64,000 nt of DNA from Porticoccaceae bacterium (GCA_024639885.1 JAHEGD010000001.1:62001-126000), one strand, 5' to 3'. Shown: positions 47,053 through 57,248, numbered from the stretch's first letter. The notes: a model not told the origin generated them from the sequence alone. Numbers and translations: made by a program.

Positions 47053-47940
47053 ATGCATGAACTACCGATCACTCTAGAGGGCTTGCTAGTGCTCGACGCC
47101 ATCGAGCGGCGCGGCAGTTTTGCCAAGGCGGCAGAGGAGCTCAACCGCGCCACCTCGGCGCTCTCCTACAGCGTCCAAAAGCTCGAGCAACAGCTCGGCG
47201 CGACCCTGTTCCAGCGCCAGGGGCGCCGCTCGGTACTGACCGCCAGCGGGCGGCTGCTACTCGACGAGGGCCGCCACATCCTCGCCGCTAGTGGTGCGCT
47301 GGCCGACCGGGTCAGCGAGCTGGCGCGCGGCTGGGAGCCACGGCTGCGCATCGGGCTGGAGTCGACCGCCGACCGGCCGCGGCTGTTTAGCGCCGTCGCC
47401 GAGCTGCTCAGCGACCACCCGCAGCTGGAGATCGATATCCAAGAGTGCGTATTGAGCGGTGGCTGGGAGGCGCTCGAATTTGACCGTATAGATCTGCTGG
47501 TCGGGGCGCCGGGGCCGCTGCCACAACAGAAGGGCTTTCGCTCACAACCCTACGCCAGCGACAATCTACTGCTGGTGGTCGCAGCCAGTCACCCGCTCGC
47601 CGAGTTAAAAGATAATGCCTTGCAGCTGGCCGCAGCGCTGGCAGACGCGCGGCGGGTGGTGCTGCACGATACCGGTCAACAAAATGTGTTGCGCAGCGAG
47701 GGGCTGATTGGCGGCAAGCGGCTCTATGTAGAGACCATCGACCAGAAACTGCAGGCGCAGCTGGCCGGCCTAGGGGTCGGCCATCTGCCGCAGCGGTTGG
47801 TGCAGTCGCTCATCGACAGCGGCCAGCTGGTTGCGCTACAACCCGAACAGGCGACCAGCAGCGTCGATAGCTTTTACCTGGCCTGGAAAATTACCAACCG
47901 GGGCCGCGCACTGCGCCGCTTGAGCGAGCTGTTGGCGTAG
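47053..47940 (+). CDS. LysR-family transcriptional regulator
   Basis: The 295-residue protein has an N-terminal winged HTH (GLLVLDAIERRGSFAKAAEELNRATSALSYSVQKLE) and a C-terminal effector-binding domain. The HTH is close to regulators that sit beside azoreductase or pirin genes. It is divergent from doxX and probably controls that operon in response to a quinone or electrophile. Confidence 0.93.
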   Translation: MHELPITLEGLLVLDAIERRGSFAKAAEELNRATSALSYSVQKLEQQLGATLFQRQGRRSVLTASGRLLLDEGRHILAASGALADRVSELARGWEPRLRIGLESTADRPRLFSAVAELLSDHPQLEIDIQECVLSGGWEALEFDRIDLLVGAPGPLPQQKGFRSQPYASDNLLLVVAASHPLAELKDNALQLAAALADARRVVLHDTGQQNVLRSEGLIGGKRLYVETIDQKLQAQLAGLGVGHLPQRLVQSLIDSGQLVALQPEQATSSVDSFYLAWKITNRGRALRRLSELLA

Positions 47941-47945
47941 CGCGG

Positions 47946-48773
47946 CTACTGGTCGCTCCAGAGCGGGTCGCGCTTGTCGATAAAGGCGCCGATCCCCTCT
48001 TGGGCGTCGGCGGCCAGCAGGTTGTTGACCATCACTCCCGAGGTATACAGATAGGCCTCGTCGAGTGGCTTGATCAGCTGCTCGTAGAAGGCGCGCTTGC
48101 CCACTTCAAGTGTCATCATGGATTTGCTGGCGATCTGGCTGGCCAGCGCCATCACCTCGGCGGTCAACTGCTCGGCCGGCACTACGTGGTTGATCAGGCC
48201 CATCTGCTCGGCGCGCGGCGCGCTGATCATATCGCCGGTCAGCAGCATCTCCATGGCGTGCTTGCGGTGGACTACCCGCGACAGCGCCACCATCGGTGTT
48301 GAGCAGAACAGTCCGATGTTGACCCCGGGGGTGGCAAACCGCGCGCCTTCGGCGGCAATCGCCAAATCGCAACTGGCCACCAGCTGGCAGCCGGCGGCGG
48401 TGGCCACCCCAGCCACCTCGGCGATCACCGGCTTGGGGTGGTTGACCAGCTGCTGCATCACCGTCGCACAGAGTTTGATCAGATGGTTGAAGTCGCTGAG
48501 CCCTTTGTCGGTCTGCTGGCGGGCGGCGGTAATCTCTTTGAGATCGTGGCCGGCGCAAAACGCCGGGCCGTGGGCGGCGATCACAATGACCCGTACCGCG
48601 GGGTTTTCGTCTGCCGCATCGAGTGCCACCGCTAGCTCATTTAACATCGCCACCGAGAGCGCGTTGCGGCGTTTTTCGTCGTTGAGCGTGAGCCGTAAAG
48701 TACCTTCGACCAGCTCGCTATGCAGCAGCGGCTGCGCTGTTGGCTCGGTTGCTGTTTGCTGTGGTGCGCTCAT
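47946..48773 (-). CDS. Enoyl-CoA hydratase/isomerase family protein
   Basis: The 275-residue crotonase-fold protein has the oxyanion-hole segments GPAFCAGHDLKE and VAGVATAAGCQLVASCD. Instead of the usual paired catalytic Glu it shows a pattern close to ECHDC3-like proteins (NIGLFCSTPMVALSR), so the exact reaction is uncertain. It ends six bases from the convergent LysR gene and lies 64 bp after the CoA-binding protein gene. Confidence 0.9.
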   Translation of the reverse strand: MSAPQQTATEPTAQPLLHSELVEGTLRLTLNDEKRRNALSVAMLNELAVALDAADENPAVRVIVIAAHGPAFCAGHDLKEITAARQQTDKGLSDFNHLIKLCATVMQQLVNHPKPVIAEVAGVATAAGCQLVASCDLAIAAEGARFATPGVNIGLFCSTPMVALSRVVHRKHAMEMLLTGDMISAPRAEQMGLINHVVPAEQLTAEVMALASQIASKSMMTLEVGKRAFYEQLIKPLDEAYLYTSGVMVNNLLAADAQEGIGAFIDKRDPLWSDQ

Positions 48774-48837
48774 CGTCTACCCCCGTTGGGCCGGCCCGGC
48801 GGGCGGCCAGTTAATGTTATTCAATGAATTGTACGAG

Positions 48838-49263
48838 TTAACCGGCCGCGGCCCAACCCGGTTTTTCCAGCTCTATCTTTGGGCAGCGATCCATCACCAC
48901 GGCGACCCCGGCCGCCGCGCCGAGCGCCGCCGCGGCGTGGTTGACCACCCCCAACTGCATCCAGACCAATTTGGCGCCGATGGCGATCGCCTGCTCAGTC
49001 ACCGCGTAGGCGGCCTCGGCGTTGCGAAAAATATCGACCATATCGACCGGCTGCTCGATAGCGGCTAGCGACGCGACACAGCTCTGGCCGAGTATCTGGC
49101 TGCCGGCCTCGCGCGGGTTGACCGGTATCACCGCAAAGCCGTGGTCGAGCAGCGACTGCATCACCCGGTAGCTGTCGCGTTCGGGGCGCGGGCTAGCGCC
49201 GACCAGCGCGATGGTGGTGGTGGCGCGCAGATAGTCGCGCAGCTGTTGCTCTGTGTAGCTCAC
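48838..49263 (-). CDS. CoA-binding domain protein (YccU-like)
   Basis: The 141-residue Rossmann-fold protein contains TIALVGASPRPERDSYRVM and VIPVNPREAGSQILGQ, the CoA_binding_2 pattern. No enzymatic function is established. It overlaps the gdhA stop by one base, so it is translated with it. Confidence 0.88.
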   Translation of the reverse strand: MSYTEQQLRDYLRATTTIALVGASPRPERDSYRVMQSLLDHGFAVIPVNPREAGSQILGQSCVASLAAIEQPVDMVDIFRNAEAAYAVTEQAIAIGAKLVWMQLGVVNHAAAALGAAAGVAVVMDRCPKIELEKPGWAAAG

Positions 49264-50603
49264 TAAACTACCCCCTGCGCCAGCAGTGCGTCGGCAAGCC
49301 GCTTAAAACCGGCCACGTTGGCGCCGCGCAGGTAGTCGGTGTCACCGTTGTCGCAGCGGCCGTGTTCGACACAGCTGCGGTGAATACGGTGCATAATCGC
49401 GTGCAGCTGCTGGTTGACCTGCTCGCTGCTCCAGCTTAAATGTTGGCTGTTTTGGCTCATTTCCAGGCCGCTGACCGCTACCCCGCCGGCGTTGCTGGCC
49501 TTGCCCGGCGCGTAGAGCAGGCCGGCACACTGCAGCACTTTTATTGCCGCCGGCGTGGTCGGCATATTGGCCCCCTCGGCAACACAGAGACAGCCGTTGG
49601 CGACCAGCGTCCGCGCCGCCTGGGCGTCCAGTTCGTTCTGGGTGGCGCACGGCAGTGCGATATCGCAGGGCAGCGCCCACGGCTGCGCTGCCGGCAGGTA
49701 ATCTAGGCCAAACTGCTCGGCCAGCTCGCTTATCCGGCCGCGCCGGTGGTTTTTTAACTCCAGCAAGAACAGCCGCTGCTCGGCACTAAAGCCGGCTGGG
49801 TTGTGAACAGTGCCGGCCGAATCCGAGACCGACACCACACTGGCACCGAGCGCCATCGCCTTGGCCATCGCCGCCTGGGCAACATTGCCAGAGCCGGAGA
49901 CCGCAACCCGCAACCCCTCGATACTGAGCTGGCGGGTGGCCAACATCTCTTCGACAAAGTAGAGCAGCCCGTAGCCGGTCGCCTCGCTGCGCAGCAGGCT
50001 ACCGCCGGCGCCAACCGGCTTGCCGGTGAGGGTGCCGTCGCTGCGATTACTAAGCTTTTTGTACATGCCGTACAGGTAGCCGATCTCGCGGCCGCCGACG
50101 CCAATATCACCGGCCGGCACGTCGGTATCGGCACCGATATGGCGGTGCAGCTCAACCATAAACGCCTGACAGAACCGCATCACCTCGGTGTCGCTGCGCC
50201 CGCGCGGGTTAAAGTCTGAGCCGCCCTTGCCGGCGCCCAACGGCAGCCCGGTCAGAGCATTTTTAAACATCTGCTCAAAAGCGAGAAATTTGAGGATGCC
50301 AAGATCGACACTGGGGTGGAAGCGCAGCCCGCCTTTATAAGGACCGAGCACGCTGCTCATCTGCACCCGGTAGCCGCGGTTGACCTCGACTTGACCGGCG
50401 TCGTTGAGCCACGCAATCCGAAACTGGATGACCCGCTCTGGCTCAGCGATCCGCTCCAGCAGCGCCATCTCGCGGTGCTCTGGGTAGTGGTCGAGCAGCG
50501 GCCAGATGGTTTCGAACACCTCGGCCGCGGCTTGGTGAAACTCCGGCTGGTGGGGGTTATCCGCTACCAATTGTTCAATAAAATCATTCAGAGAGTTCTT
50601 CAT
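49263..50603 (-). CDS. gdhA: NADP-specific glutamate dehydrogenase
   Basis: This hexameric enzyme assimilates ammonium into 2-oxoglutarate to give glutamate. The 446-residue product contains YKGGLRFHPSVD, the catalytic Lys motif PLGAGKGGSDFNPRG and DIGVGGREIGYLYGMYK. Length fits the small bacterial NADP type. The ATG at 50603 is used; an upstream start at 50657 would overlap tauD and add unrelated residues. Confidence 0.95.
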   Translation of the reverse strand: MKNSLNDFIEQLVADNPHQPEFHQAAAEVFETIWPLLDHYPEHREMALLERIAEPERVIQFRIAWLNDAGQVEVNRGYRVQMSSVLGPYKGGLRFHPSVDLGILKFLAFEQMFKNALTGLPLGAGKGGSDFNPRGRSDTEVMRFCQAFMVELHRHIGADTDVPAGDIGVGGREIGYLYGMYKKLSNRSDGTLTGKPVGAGGSLLRSEATGYGLLYFVEEMLATRQLSIEGLRVAVSGSGNVAQAAMAKAMALGASVVSVSDSAGTVHNPAGFSAEQRLFLLELKNHRRGRISELAEQFGLDYLPAAQPWALPCDIALPCATQNELDAQAARTLVANGCLCVAEGANMPTTPAAIKVLQCAGLLYAPGKASNAGGVAVSGLEMSQNSQHLSWSSEQVNQQLHAIMHRIHRSCVEHGRCDNGDTDYLRGANVAGFKRLADALLAQGVV

Positions 50604-50619
50604 CCCTGAATCATACCAA

Positions 50620-51459
50620 TCAAGCGGCTGCCAGTCTCGACCCGGCCAACGTAACACGGTGCATCAGCCGCGACTCGCCGTGGTAGTCGTTTTGCGCGTA
50701 GTGCCAAGTAGCCCGGTTGTCCCAAAACACCACCGACCCCGGCTGCCAGTTAAACTCGCAGGTGTACTGCGGCTGGGCGACATGCTGGCAGAGGTAGTCG
50801 AGCAGCGCTTTGCTCTCCTCCATGGTCCAGCCCTCGATGCCGAGCGTGTGGCCGGGGTTGACGTAAAGCGTATGGCGGCCGCTCTCTGGGTGAATAATTA
50901 CCATCGGATGGGTGGCGTCACCGACGCTGTCGTGGCCGCCCAACTGGCCGGCGATATCGGTACCGGCATAGTAACCGTCGGCACCGTAGAGGTGTTTGTT
51001 AGAGTGCACGGCGCGCAGTGTTTTAAGGGTTTTCTGCAGCCCCGGCGATAGGCCGTCATAGGCTGCATAGAGATTGGCGAAGTGGGTATCGCCGCCACTG
51101 CTGGGCAGCTGCCGGGCGACTAGAATCGAGCCCATCGCGGGGATCTCATCGTAGCTGTGGTCGGTGTGCCAACCGCCGCCGATGTTGGTCTTTTGCGCTT
51201 TCTCTTTGCGCACCTCGGCGATAGCTGGATAGCCGTCGACCGGCTGAAAAAACTTGTTAATCACCAGTTCACCAAACCGCTTGGCAAAACCTAGGTGCTG
51301 CTCTGGACTGAGCGCTTGCTCGCGAAAAAACAGCACGCCGTGTTCGGCAAACGCCGCCCGCAGCGCCTGTAACTGAGCGTCGTCAAGCGCGGCTAACTGC
51401 ACGTTATCCACGGTAACACCGCAGCCGGGGGAGAATGGGGTCAGGCTCAATTCAGTCAT
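50620..51459 (-). CDS. TauD/TfdA-family 2-oxoglutarate dioxygenase
   Basis: This 279-residue Fe(II)/2-oxoglutarate enzyme has the iron ligands HTD (residues 98-100, in GGGWHTDHSYDE) and a distal His in RATWHYAQNDY, followed by the Arg that binds 2-oxoglutarate (HRVTL). Relatives hydroxylate taurine, sulfonates, chlorophenoxyacetates or carnitine precursors. The ATG at 51459 fits the family start; 2-oxoglutarate use next to gdhA is notable. Confidence 0.92.
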   Translation of the reverse strand: MTELSLTPFSPGCGVTVDNVQLAALDDAQLQALRAAFAEHGVLFFREQALSPEQHLGFAKRFGELVINKFFQPVDGYPAIAEVRKEKAQKTNIGGGWHTDHSYDEIPAMGSILVARQLPSSGGDTHFANLYAAYDGLSPGLQKTLKTLRAVHSNKHLYGADGYYAGTDIAGQLGGHDSVGDATHPMVIIHPESGRHTLYVNPGHTLGIEGWTMEESKALLDYLCQHVAQPQYTCEFNWQPGSVVFWDNRATWHYAQNDYHGESRLMHRVTLAGSRLAAA

Positions 51460-51508
51460 GCTTTCGCTCTCTATTCTGTCGTCATCCGTTGTCAACCGCC
51501 AACCCGGC

Positions 51509-52282
51509 CTAGCCGGCCGCCGCCACCATGCCGCCGTCTAACACTAGCGTTTGGCCGACCATCCACGCCGAGGCCCGCGAGCAGAGGTAGATCGTTGTGC
51601 CGGCGGCGTCCTCGGGCGAGCCGATCCGCCCGCGTGGCACACCGACGGCGTCTTGCTCGGGCTCGCCGGTCAAAAAATGGGCGGTCATCTTGCTGGGGAA
51701 AAACCCCGGCGCAATCGCGTTGACGTTAATCTGCTCGGCCACCAAATCGGCGGCTAAGTGGCGGGTCAACTGAATCATCGCTGCCTTGCTAGCCGAGTAG
51801 GAGTAGTTGGTCATCTTGGGGTTGGTAATGCCGTTGATCGAGGCGATATTGACCACCCGCGCGGGGTCGTCGGCACTGCCGGCGGCGCGCAGTAGCGGCA
51901 ACAGCTGCTGGATCAAAAAAAACGGCGACTTCACATTGATATCCATCACCTTGTCCCAGCCGCTCTCCGGGAAGCTGTCGATCGGCGCACCCCAACTGGC
52001 GCCGGCGTTGTTGACCAATATATCCAGCTGTGGCTCGCGGCTCGCCAGCTCAGCGGCCAGCGCCTGGATACCGGACAGCGTCGAGAGGTCGGCGGCGATC
52101 GCCACACACTCGCCCAGCGCCGATAGCTGCTCGGCGGTGGCGGCCAGCTCGTCGGCCTTGCGCGCGGTAATATAGACTCGGGCGCCGTTGTCGACCAGAC
52201 CGCGGGCGATCATGGCGCCGATACCGCGCGAGCCGCCGGTGACCAATGCCACCTTGCCCGCCACTGAGAAGAGCTGTTTCAT
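51509..52282 (-). CDS. Short-chain dehydrogenase/reductase
   Basis: The 257-residue classical SDR has the nucleotide motif VTGGSRGIGAMIARGL, VNNAGASWG, the catalytic Ser region NIASINGI and YSASKAA (Tyr-x-x-x-Lys). It is close to 3-oxoacyl-ACP reductase-like SDRs, and the substrate is not evident. It lies between the aldehyde dehydrogenase and dioxygenase genes on the same strand. Confidence 0.93.
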   Translation of the reverse strand: MKQLFSVAGKVALVTGGSRGIGAMIARGLVDNGARVYITARKADELAATAEQLSALGECVAIAADLSTLSGIQALAAELASREPQLDILVNNAGASWGAPIDSFPESGWDKVMDINVKSPFFLIQQLLPLLRAAGSADDPARVVNIASINGITNPKMTNYSYSASKAAMIQLTRHLAADLVAEQINVNAIAPGFFPSKMTAHFLTGEPEQDAVGVPRGRIGSPEDAAGTTIYLCSRASAWMVGQTLVLDGGMVAAAG

Positions 52283-52339
52283 AACCGATCTATCCTTTAT
52301 CCGATGTATGTTAGCGGCCGAAGCCGCCGCCGTAGCTGT

Positions 52340-53788
52340 TTATTCGTCGCCGGGCAGTAAGCCACCGCTGACCTGTTCGATGAAGGCGCGCGCCATCTCG
52401 CCGTGCGGTGCATACAGCAAGTCCGTCTGGGCGCCTGCGCCCAACTCGAACACGCCGCGTGGGTTGGAGAACTCTCGAAAGCCGTCATAACCGTGGTGGC
52501 GGCCCATACCGCTGTTGCCGACCCCGCCAAAACCGAGCGACTCGTGGGCACCCTGCATCGACGGTGCGTTGACCGCAAAACCACCCGACACCGTGTTGCG
52601 ACGCAACTGCTCGATACGGGCGTTGTCGTCAGAGAAGATATAGACACCCAGCGGCCGCTCGCCGCGGTTGATGGTCACCACTACCTCGTCGAAGTCGTCG
52701 TAGCCAAAGATCGGTAACACCGGCCCAAAAAGCTCCTCTTGGCAGGCCAGGCTGTCCGGTTCGGGGTTGATAATCAGCGTCAGCGGCATCCGGTAGGGGC
52801 GCTCGGCGTGGGTCGCCGAGCCGAGTTCAACCACCGCATCGGGGTGGCGCTGTTTGGCGTCGTCAACCACCCGCTGGGCGCGCTGGAACTGGCGCTGGTT
52901 GATCACCGCCACCCCCATGTCGCTGGTGGTGTGGTCGCCCATCAGTGCCTTGAGGCTATCGTCGATTAGCTCAACCAAGCTATCCAACTGGTCGTTGGGC
53001 ACATAGACGTGGTCAACGGTAATACAGAGCTGGCCGCCCTTGATCAGTTTGGCACCCAGCAAGCTGCGCACGTTGGTGGCGGTGACCGCCTCGCGGGTGA
53101 ACACGGTCGGGCTCTTGCCACCCAGCTCCAGCGTAACCGGCACCAGGTTGGCGGCCGCTTTGCTCATCACCTTGCGGCCGATGTTGCTGTTGCCGGTGTA
53201 AAGCAGATGGTCCCACGGCTTGGTGGTAAACGCCTCGGCTAGCTCCAGGTCGCCGGTCACCACCGCCACCCGGTCGCGGTCAAAGGTCGCCGCGACCATC
53301 TCGGCCATCACCTCGGCGGTCGCCGGCACCTGCTCAGAGGGTTTGATAATCACCCGGTTGCCGGCCGCCAACATCTCGCAGAGCGGCCCTATCGACAGGT
53401 CGACCGGAAAGTTCCACGCCGACAAGTTGCCGACCACACCCTTGGCCTGATGATCGGTGTAGGCGCGCGACTCACCGTAGAGGTGGGGCACCACCTCGCG
53501 CTGCTCCGGCAGCACCCAGCGCGGCAAGTTATTGGCGACATACTCGGCGCGGCCGGCCACGTTGAGCACATCAAACATATAGGCGGTCAATGGCGAGTGA
53601 TAGCCGTAGTCATCGTTGAGCGCCTCGGCCAGCCGCTTGGCGTAGCCCATCATCATCGGCGCGATTGCCCGCAACAGGTCGACCCGCTCAGCTACCGAGG
53701 TAAACGGCTGGCGGCTAAAGGCGGCGCGCTGCTGGTCAAAAACGGTGTCGAGCAGGGCGATCGATTGGGCGGTATCGGGGTGGCTCAT
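52340..53788 (-). CDS. Aldehyde dehydrogenase (coniferyl aldehyde dehydrogenase-like)
   Basis: The 482-residue protein has the catalytic Cys in KGGQLCITVDHVYVP, the Glu in TLELGGKSP and the conserved AWNFPVDLSIGPL. The short class-3-like form and C-terminal FGGVGNSGMGRHHG resemble coniferyl aldehyde dehydrogenases, which oxidise aryl or alkyl aldehydes to acids. It is the first gene of a six-gene minus-strand string that ends at the enoyl-CoA hydratase. Confidence 0.92.
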   Translation of the reverse strand: MSHPDTAQSIALLDTVFDQQRAAFSRQPFTSVAERVDLLRAIAPMMMGYAKRLAEALNDDYGYHSPLTAYMFDVLNVAGRAEYVANNLPRWVLPEQREVVPHLYGESRAYTDHQAKGVVGNLSAWNFPVDLSIGPLCEMLAAGNRVIIKPSEQVPATAEVMAEMVAATFDRDRVAVVTGDLELAEAFTTKPWDHLLYTGNSNIGRKVMSKAAANLVPVTLELGGKSPTVFTREAVTATNVRSLLGAKLIKGGQLCITVDHVYVPNDQLDSLVELIDDSLKALMGDHTTSDMGVAVINQRQFQRAQRVVDDAKQRHPDAVVELGSATHAERPYRMPLTLIINPEPDSLACQEELFGPVLPIFGYDDFDEVVVTINRGERPLGVYIFSDDNARIEQLRRNTVSGGFAVNAPSMQGAHESLGFGGVGNSGMGRHHGYDGFREFSNPRGVFELGAGAQTDLLYAPHGEMARAFIEQVSGGLLPGDE

Positions 53789-54109
53789 AGCGGGCTCCAG
53801 ATAACTTGTTGGCTTACAAAATTAATCCTAGATGGCTACCTTACTCGAACCGACCGGCCCACTGCAATCGCCGCGCACAGCGCGTTATGATGGCAACCGA
53901 GGCTACCCGCTTGAGTCGTGATGGCGCTCCGCGCCGCCCACCACGCTAACCGGTAAAAAAAGCCAACCGCAGACCCGCTTGCCCCGAGGTGCCCAATCGA
54001 CAATTTAACCCGCCACGACTCGCCAATCGCCGGCATTACCCTGCGCACCCTGCACTGCAACGGCATCGCCCTGCGCATCGCCGAGGCCGGTGCGAGCGGA
54101 CCACGGGTA

Positions 54110-55006
54110 GTGCTGGTGCACGGCTGGCCAGAGGGCTGGTACTGCTGGCGCCACCAACTGCTGGCACTGGCCGCAGCCGGCTACCGCGCGGTGGCACCGG
54201 ATATGCGCGGCTACGGCGGTAGCGACGCCCCGGCCGGCGCCGAACACTACGACATAGCCACCCTCACCGACGATTTAACCGGCTTACTCGACGTGCTCGG
54301 CGAACCGCGCGCTGCGCTGGTCGGCCACGACTGGGGGGCGATCATCGCCTGGCAAGCGATGCTGCTGGCACCCGCGCGGTTCTCTGCACTGATGGCGATG
54401 AGCGTGCCCTACGGCGGCCGGCCGAGCCGCTCGCCGATGGCGCTGTGGCGCGAGCAGTACGGCGATAACTTTTACTATATTCTCTACCACAACGAGCCGG
54501 GCGGCATAGCCGAGGCAGAGTACGACGCCGATCCGCACGGCCTGCTCAGCCGGCTCTACCTGTCGCCGGACAGCCGGCGCCAGCCCAAACAGATCACCGA
54601 CCACAAAGCGAGCGCCGGCGGCTGGATAGGCCGGCTTGGTGCAGCCACAGCACTGCCCGATTGGCTGACGCAGGCCGACCTGGACTACATGGTCGGCGAG
54701 TTTAGCCACAGCGGCTTTGCCGGCGGTATCAACTACTACCGCAACTTCGACCGCAACTGGCAGTTGACCGAGGCGGTCGGCGACCACACCATCGCCGCGC
54801 CGGTACAGTTTATTGCCGGCAGCGACGACATGGTGATAGCCCACACCAACGCCCAGCAACTGGAGCGCGCCATGTCGCGCATCGCCAGCGATTTACGCGG
54901 TGTAACGCTGCTGCCCGGTATCGGCCACTGGCTGCAACAAGAGGCCCCCGAGCAGACCAACCAGCTACTATTAAATTTCTTAGCCACACTACCCGACCGG
55001 CCGTAA
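54110..55006 (+). CDS. Alpha/beta hydrolase, epoxide hydrolase-like; N-terminus unclear
   Basis: The protein has [17 protein letters not shown] (HGxP oxyanion site), [12 protein letters not shown], the nucleophile Asp in [12 protein letters not shown] and a C-terminal His in [12 protein letters not shown], all epoxide hydrolase features. The first canonical start is a GTG at 54110, but the same frame upstream clearly encodes the family's first strands ([18 protein letters not shown]). It stays open back to a TAA at 53954 with no ATG, GTG or TTG. A GTG in another frame at 53989 would join by removing one base. The true start is unresolved. Confidence 0.82.
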   Translation: MLVHGWPEGWYCWRHQLLALAAAGYRAVAPDMRGYGGSDAPAGAEHYDIATLTDDLTGLLDVLGEPRAALVGHDWGAIIAWQAMLLAPARFSALMAMSVPYGGRPSRSPMALWREQYGDNFYYILYHNEPGGIAEAEYDADPHGLLSRLYLSPDSRRQPKQITDHKASAGGWIGRLGAATALPDWLTQADLDYMVGEFSHSGFAGGINYYRNFDRNWQLTEAVGDHTIAAPVQFIAGSDDMVIAHTNAQQLERAMSRIASDLRGVTLLPGIGHWLQQEAPEQTNQLLLNFLATLPDRP

Positions 55007-55080
55007 GCGACCGAAGCGGTGACCCGCCGCGCAAAACCGGCTACATTAACCGCCATCCATTTTGCCTACCGGTACCGCCC

Positions 55081-56145
55081 ATGCAGCCAGATCCCACACC
55101 CGACAATACGGTCAAGCTCACCCAGTACAGCCACGGTGCCGGCTGCGGCTGCAAGATCGCCCCCAGCGTGCTCGAGCAGTTTCTTAAAACCGACTTTATA
55201 GCCGCCGACGACCCCAAGCTGTTGGTCGGCAACCACACCCGCGACGATGCCGCGGTCTATGACTTGGGCGACGGCAGTGGCGTTATCAGTACTACTGACT
55301 TTTTCATGCCGATTGTTGACGACCCGTTTGAGTTTGGCCGAGTCGCTGCCACCAATGCGATCAGCGACATCTATGCGATGGGTGGCCAGCCGCTGATGGC
55401 GATCGCGATACTCGGCTGGCCGATCGCCCTGCTCGGTACCGAGGTAGCCCAGCAGGTGATCGACGGCGGACGGCGCGCCTGCGCCGATGCCGGCATACAG
55501 CTGGCCGGCGGTCACTCGATCGACTCACCAGAGCCGATCTTTGGCTTGGCGGTGACCGGCCGGGTCGAGCTTTGCCAGCTCAAGCAGAACTCGACCGCCA
55601 ACGCCGGCGACCTGCTGTTTTTAACTAAACCGCTCGGCGTCGGTATACTCACCACCGCGCAGAAACAGGGCAAGCTGCAACCACAGCACCAGCGGCTGGC
55701 GGTTGAGAGCATGATGACCTTAAACCGTATCGGCGTGACGCTGGCCAAGCTGGCCGGGGTCACCGCGATGACCGATGTGACCGGCTTCGGCCTGCTCGGC
55801 CACCTGCTTGAGGTCTGCCAGGGCAGCGGGCTCAGCGCGCAACTACACAGCCAACAGGTGCCGCTGCTCGACCCGGCAGTGGTCGACTACTTAGCGCAGG
55901 GCTGCCTGCCCGGTGGCAGCGAGCGCAACTGGCAGAGTATCTGCGAACAGGTCAGCGGTACCACGCCAGCCAACCGACCACTGCTCTGCGACCCGCAGAC
56001 CAGCGGCGGCTTATTGGTGGCGGTCGACCCGGCCAGCGCGGCCGAGGTCGGCCAACTACTGGAGGCGGCCGGCTGTTATGCAGAGCCGATCGGCCGGCTC
56101 GGCGCCGCCGTGCCGGGCCAAGCGACCATTAACGTTTTAGCATGA
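55081..56145 (+). CDS. selD: Selenide, water dikinase (selenophosphate synthetase)
   Basis: SelD makes selenophosphate from selenide and ATP. The 354-residue product has the N-terminal catalytic loop HGAGCGCK with Cys in the position that is selenocysteine in some homologues, then DDAAVYDL and [13 protein letters not shown]. It overlaps selU in an ATGA arrangement, so its selenophosphate would feed tRNA 2-selenouridine synthesis. selA, selB and selC are not in the window. Confidence 0.96.
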   Translation: MQPDPTPDNTVKLTQYSHGAGCGCKIAPSVLEQFLKTDFIAADDPKLLVGNHTRDDAAVYDLGDGSGVISTTDFFMPIVDDPFEFGRVAATNAISDIYAMGGQPLMAIAILGWPIALLGTEVAQQVIDGGRRACADAGIQLAGGHSIDSPEPIFGLAVTGRVELCQLKQNSTANAGDLLFLTKPLGVGILTTAQKQGKLQPQHQRLAVESMMTLNRIGVTLAKLAGVTAMTDVTGFGLLGHLLEVCQGSGLSAQLHSQQVPLLDPAVVDYLAQGCLPGGSERNWQSICEQVSGTTPANRPLLCDPQTSGGLLVAVDPASAAEVGQLLEAAGCYAEPIGRLGAAVPGQATINVLA

Positions 56146-57230
56146 GCATTGTGCAGGCCGACAATCTGCGCGAGCTACTGCTAAGCCAGACACCGATGAT
56201 TGATGTCCGCGCGCCGGTGGAGTTCGCCACCGGGGCGCTGCCGTGGGCGGCCAACCTGCCGCTGATGGTTGACGATGAACGCCACCGTGTCGGCCTCTGC
56301 TATAAACAGCGCGGCCAGCCGGCCGCGATCGCGCTCGGCCACCAGCTGGTTGCCGGCAGCGTTAGGCAGCAGCGTATCGAGGCGTGGCGGGCGTTCATTG
56401 CCGCCCACCCCACCGCGGTACTCTACTGCGCCCGCGGTGGGCTGCGCTCGCGGTTGAGCTGCGAATGGCTTGCCGAGCTGGGCGTAGACTGCCCACAGGT
56501 GGTCGGCGGCTACAAAGCGCTGCGCGGGTTTTTATACCGCTACCTGCGCGACCACAGCACCACACAGCCGCTCACCGTATTGGCCGGCATGACCGGCACC
56601 GGTAAAACCGCCCTGCTCAGCCAGCTCGGCCACAGCGTCGACCTAGAGGGCGCCGCCAACCACAAGGGCTCTAGTTTTGGCCGCCCGCTCGACGGCCAGC
56701 CCAGCCAGACCAATTTTGAGAACCGCATCGCCATTGCGCTGTTAACCGTGCAGCACCACCATCCGGGGCGCACTGTCGTGGTCGAAGATGAGAGCCGTAC
56801 CATTGGCGCCAGACACCTGCCGCCCTACCTAGTGGAGCGCATGGCCAACAGTGCCTTGGTGGTGGTCAATGTCCCGTTTGAGGAGCGTTTGGAGCGGCTC
56901 TGGCAAGAGTATGTCGTCGAGCGCCACGCCGATAGCTTGGCCTTTTACGGCGACGGCGGCGACCAACAGTTTGCCGACCACCTGCGCGCCAGCGTGGTGC
57001 GCATTAACAAGCGCCTCGGCGGGCTGCGCACCCAGCAGGTACTGGCTTTGGTAGAGCAGGCACTGGTCGCGCAGCAGCGCGACAACTTCGCCAGCCACCG
57101 CCACTGGCTGGCGGCGCTGACCCGCGACTACTACGACCCGATGTACTCCTATCAGCTCGACCGAAAGCGCGACAAGATCGCCTTTAGCGGTAGCCCCAGT
57201 GAAGTGCTAGCGTTTTTGCGCAACCACTGA
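56142..57230 (+). CDS. selU: tRNA 2-selenouridine synthase
   Basis: SelU (MnmH, YbbB) swaps sulfur for selenium at wobble uridine 34 of Lys, Glu and Gln tRNAs, via a geranylated intermediate. The 362-residue product has a rhodanese domain with catalytic Cys in [11 protein letters not shown] (about residue 96) and a P-loop domain with [11 protein letters not shown]. It is the second gene of the selD-selU operon. Confidence 0.95.
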   Translation: MSIVQADNLRELLLSQTPMIDVRAPVEFATGALPWAANLPLMVDDERHRVGLCYKQRGQPAAIALGHQLVAGSVRQQRIEAWRAFIAAHPTAVLYCARGGLRSRLSCEWLAELGVDCPQVVGGYKALRGFLYRYLRDHSTTQPLTVLAGMTGTGKTALLSQLGHSVDLEGAANHKGSSFGRPLDGQPSQTNFENRIAIALLTVQHHHPGRTVVVEDESRTIGARHLPPYLVERMANSALVVVNVPFEERLERLWQEYVVERHADSLAFYGDGGDQQFADHLRASVVRINKRLGGLRTQQVLALVEQALVAQQRDNFASHRHWLAALTRDYYDPMYSYQLDRKRDKIAFSGSPSEVLAFLRNH

Positions 57231-57248
57231 GCGCACCATCACCAACCG

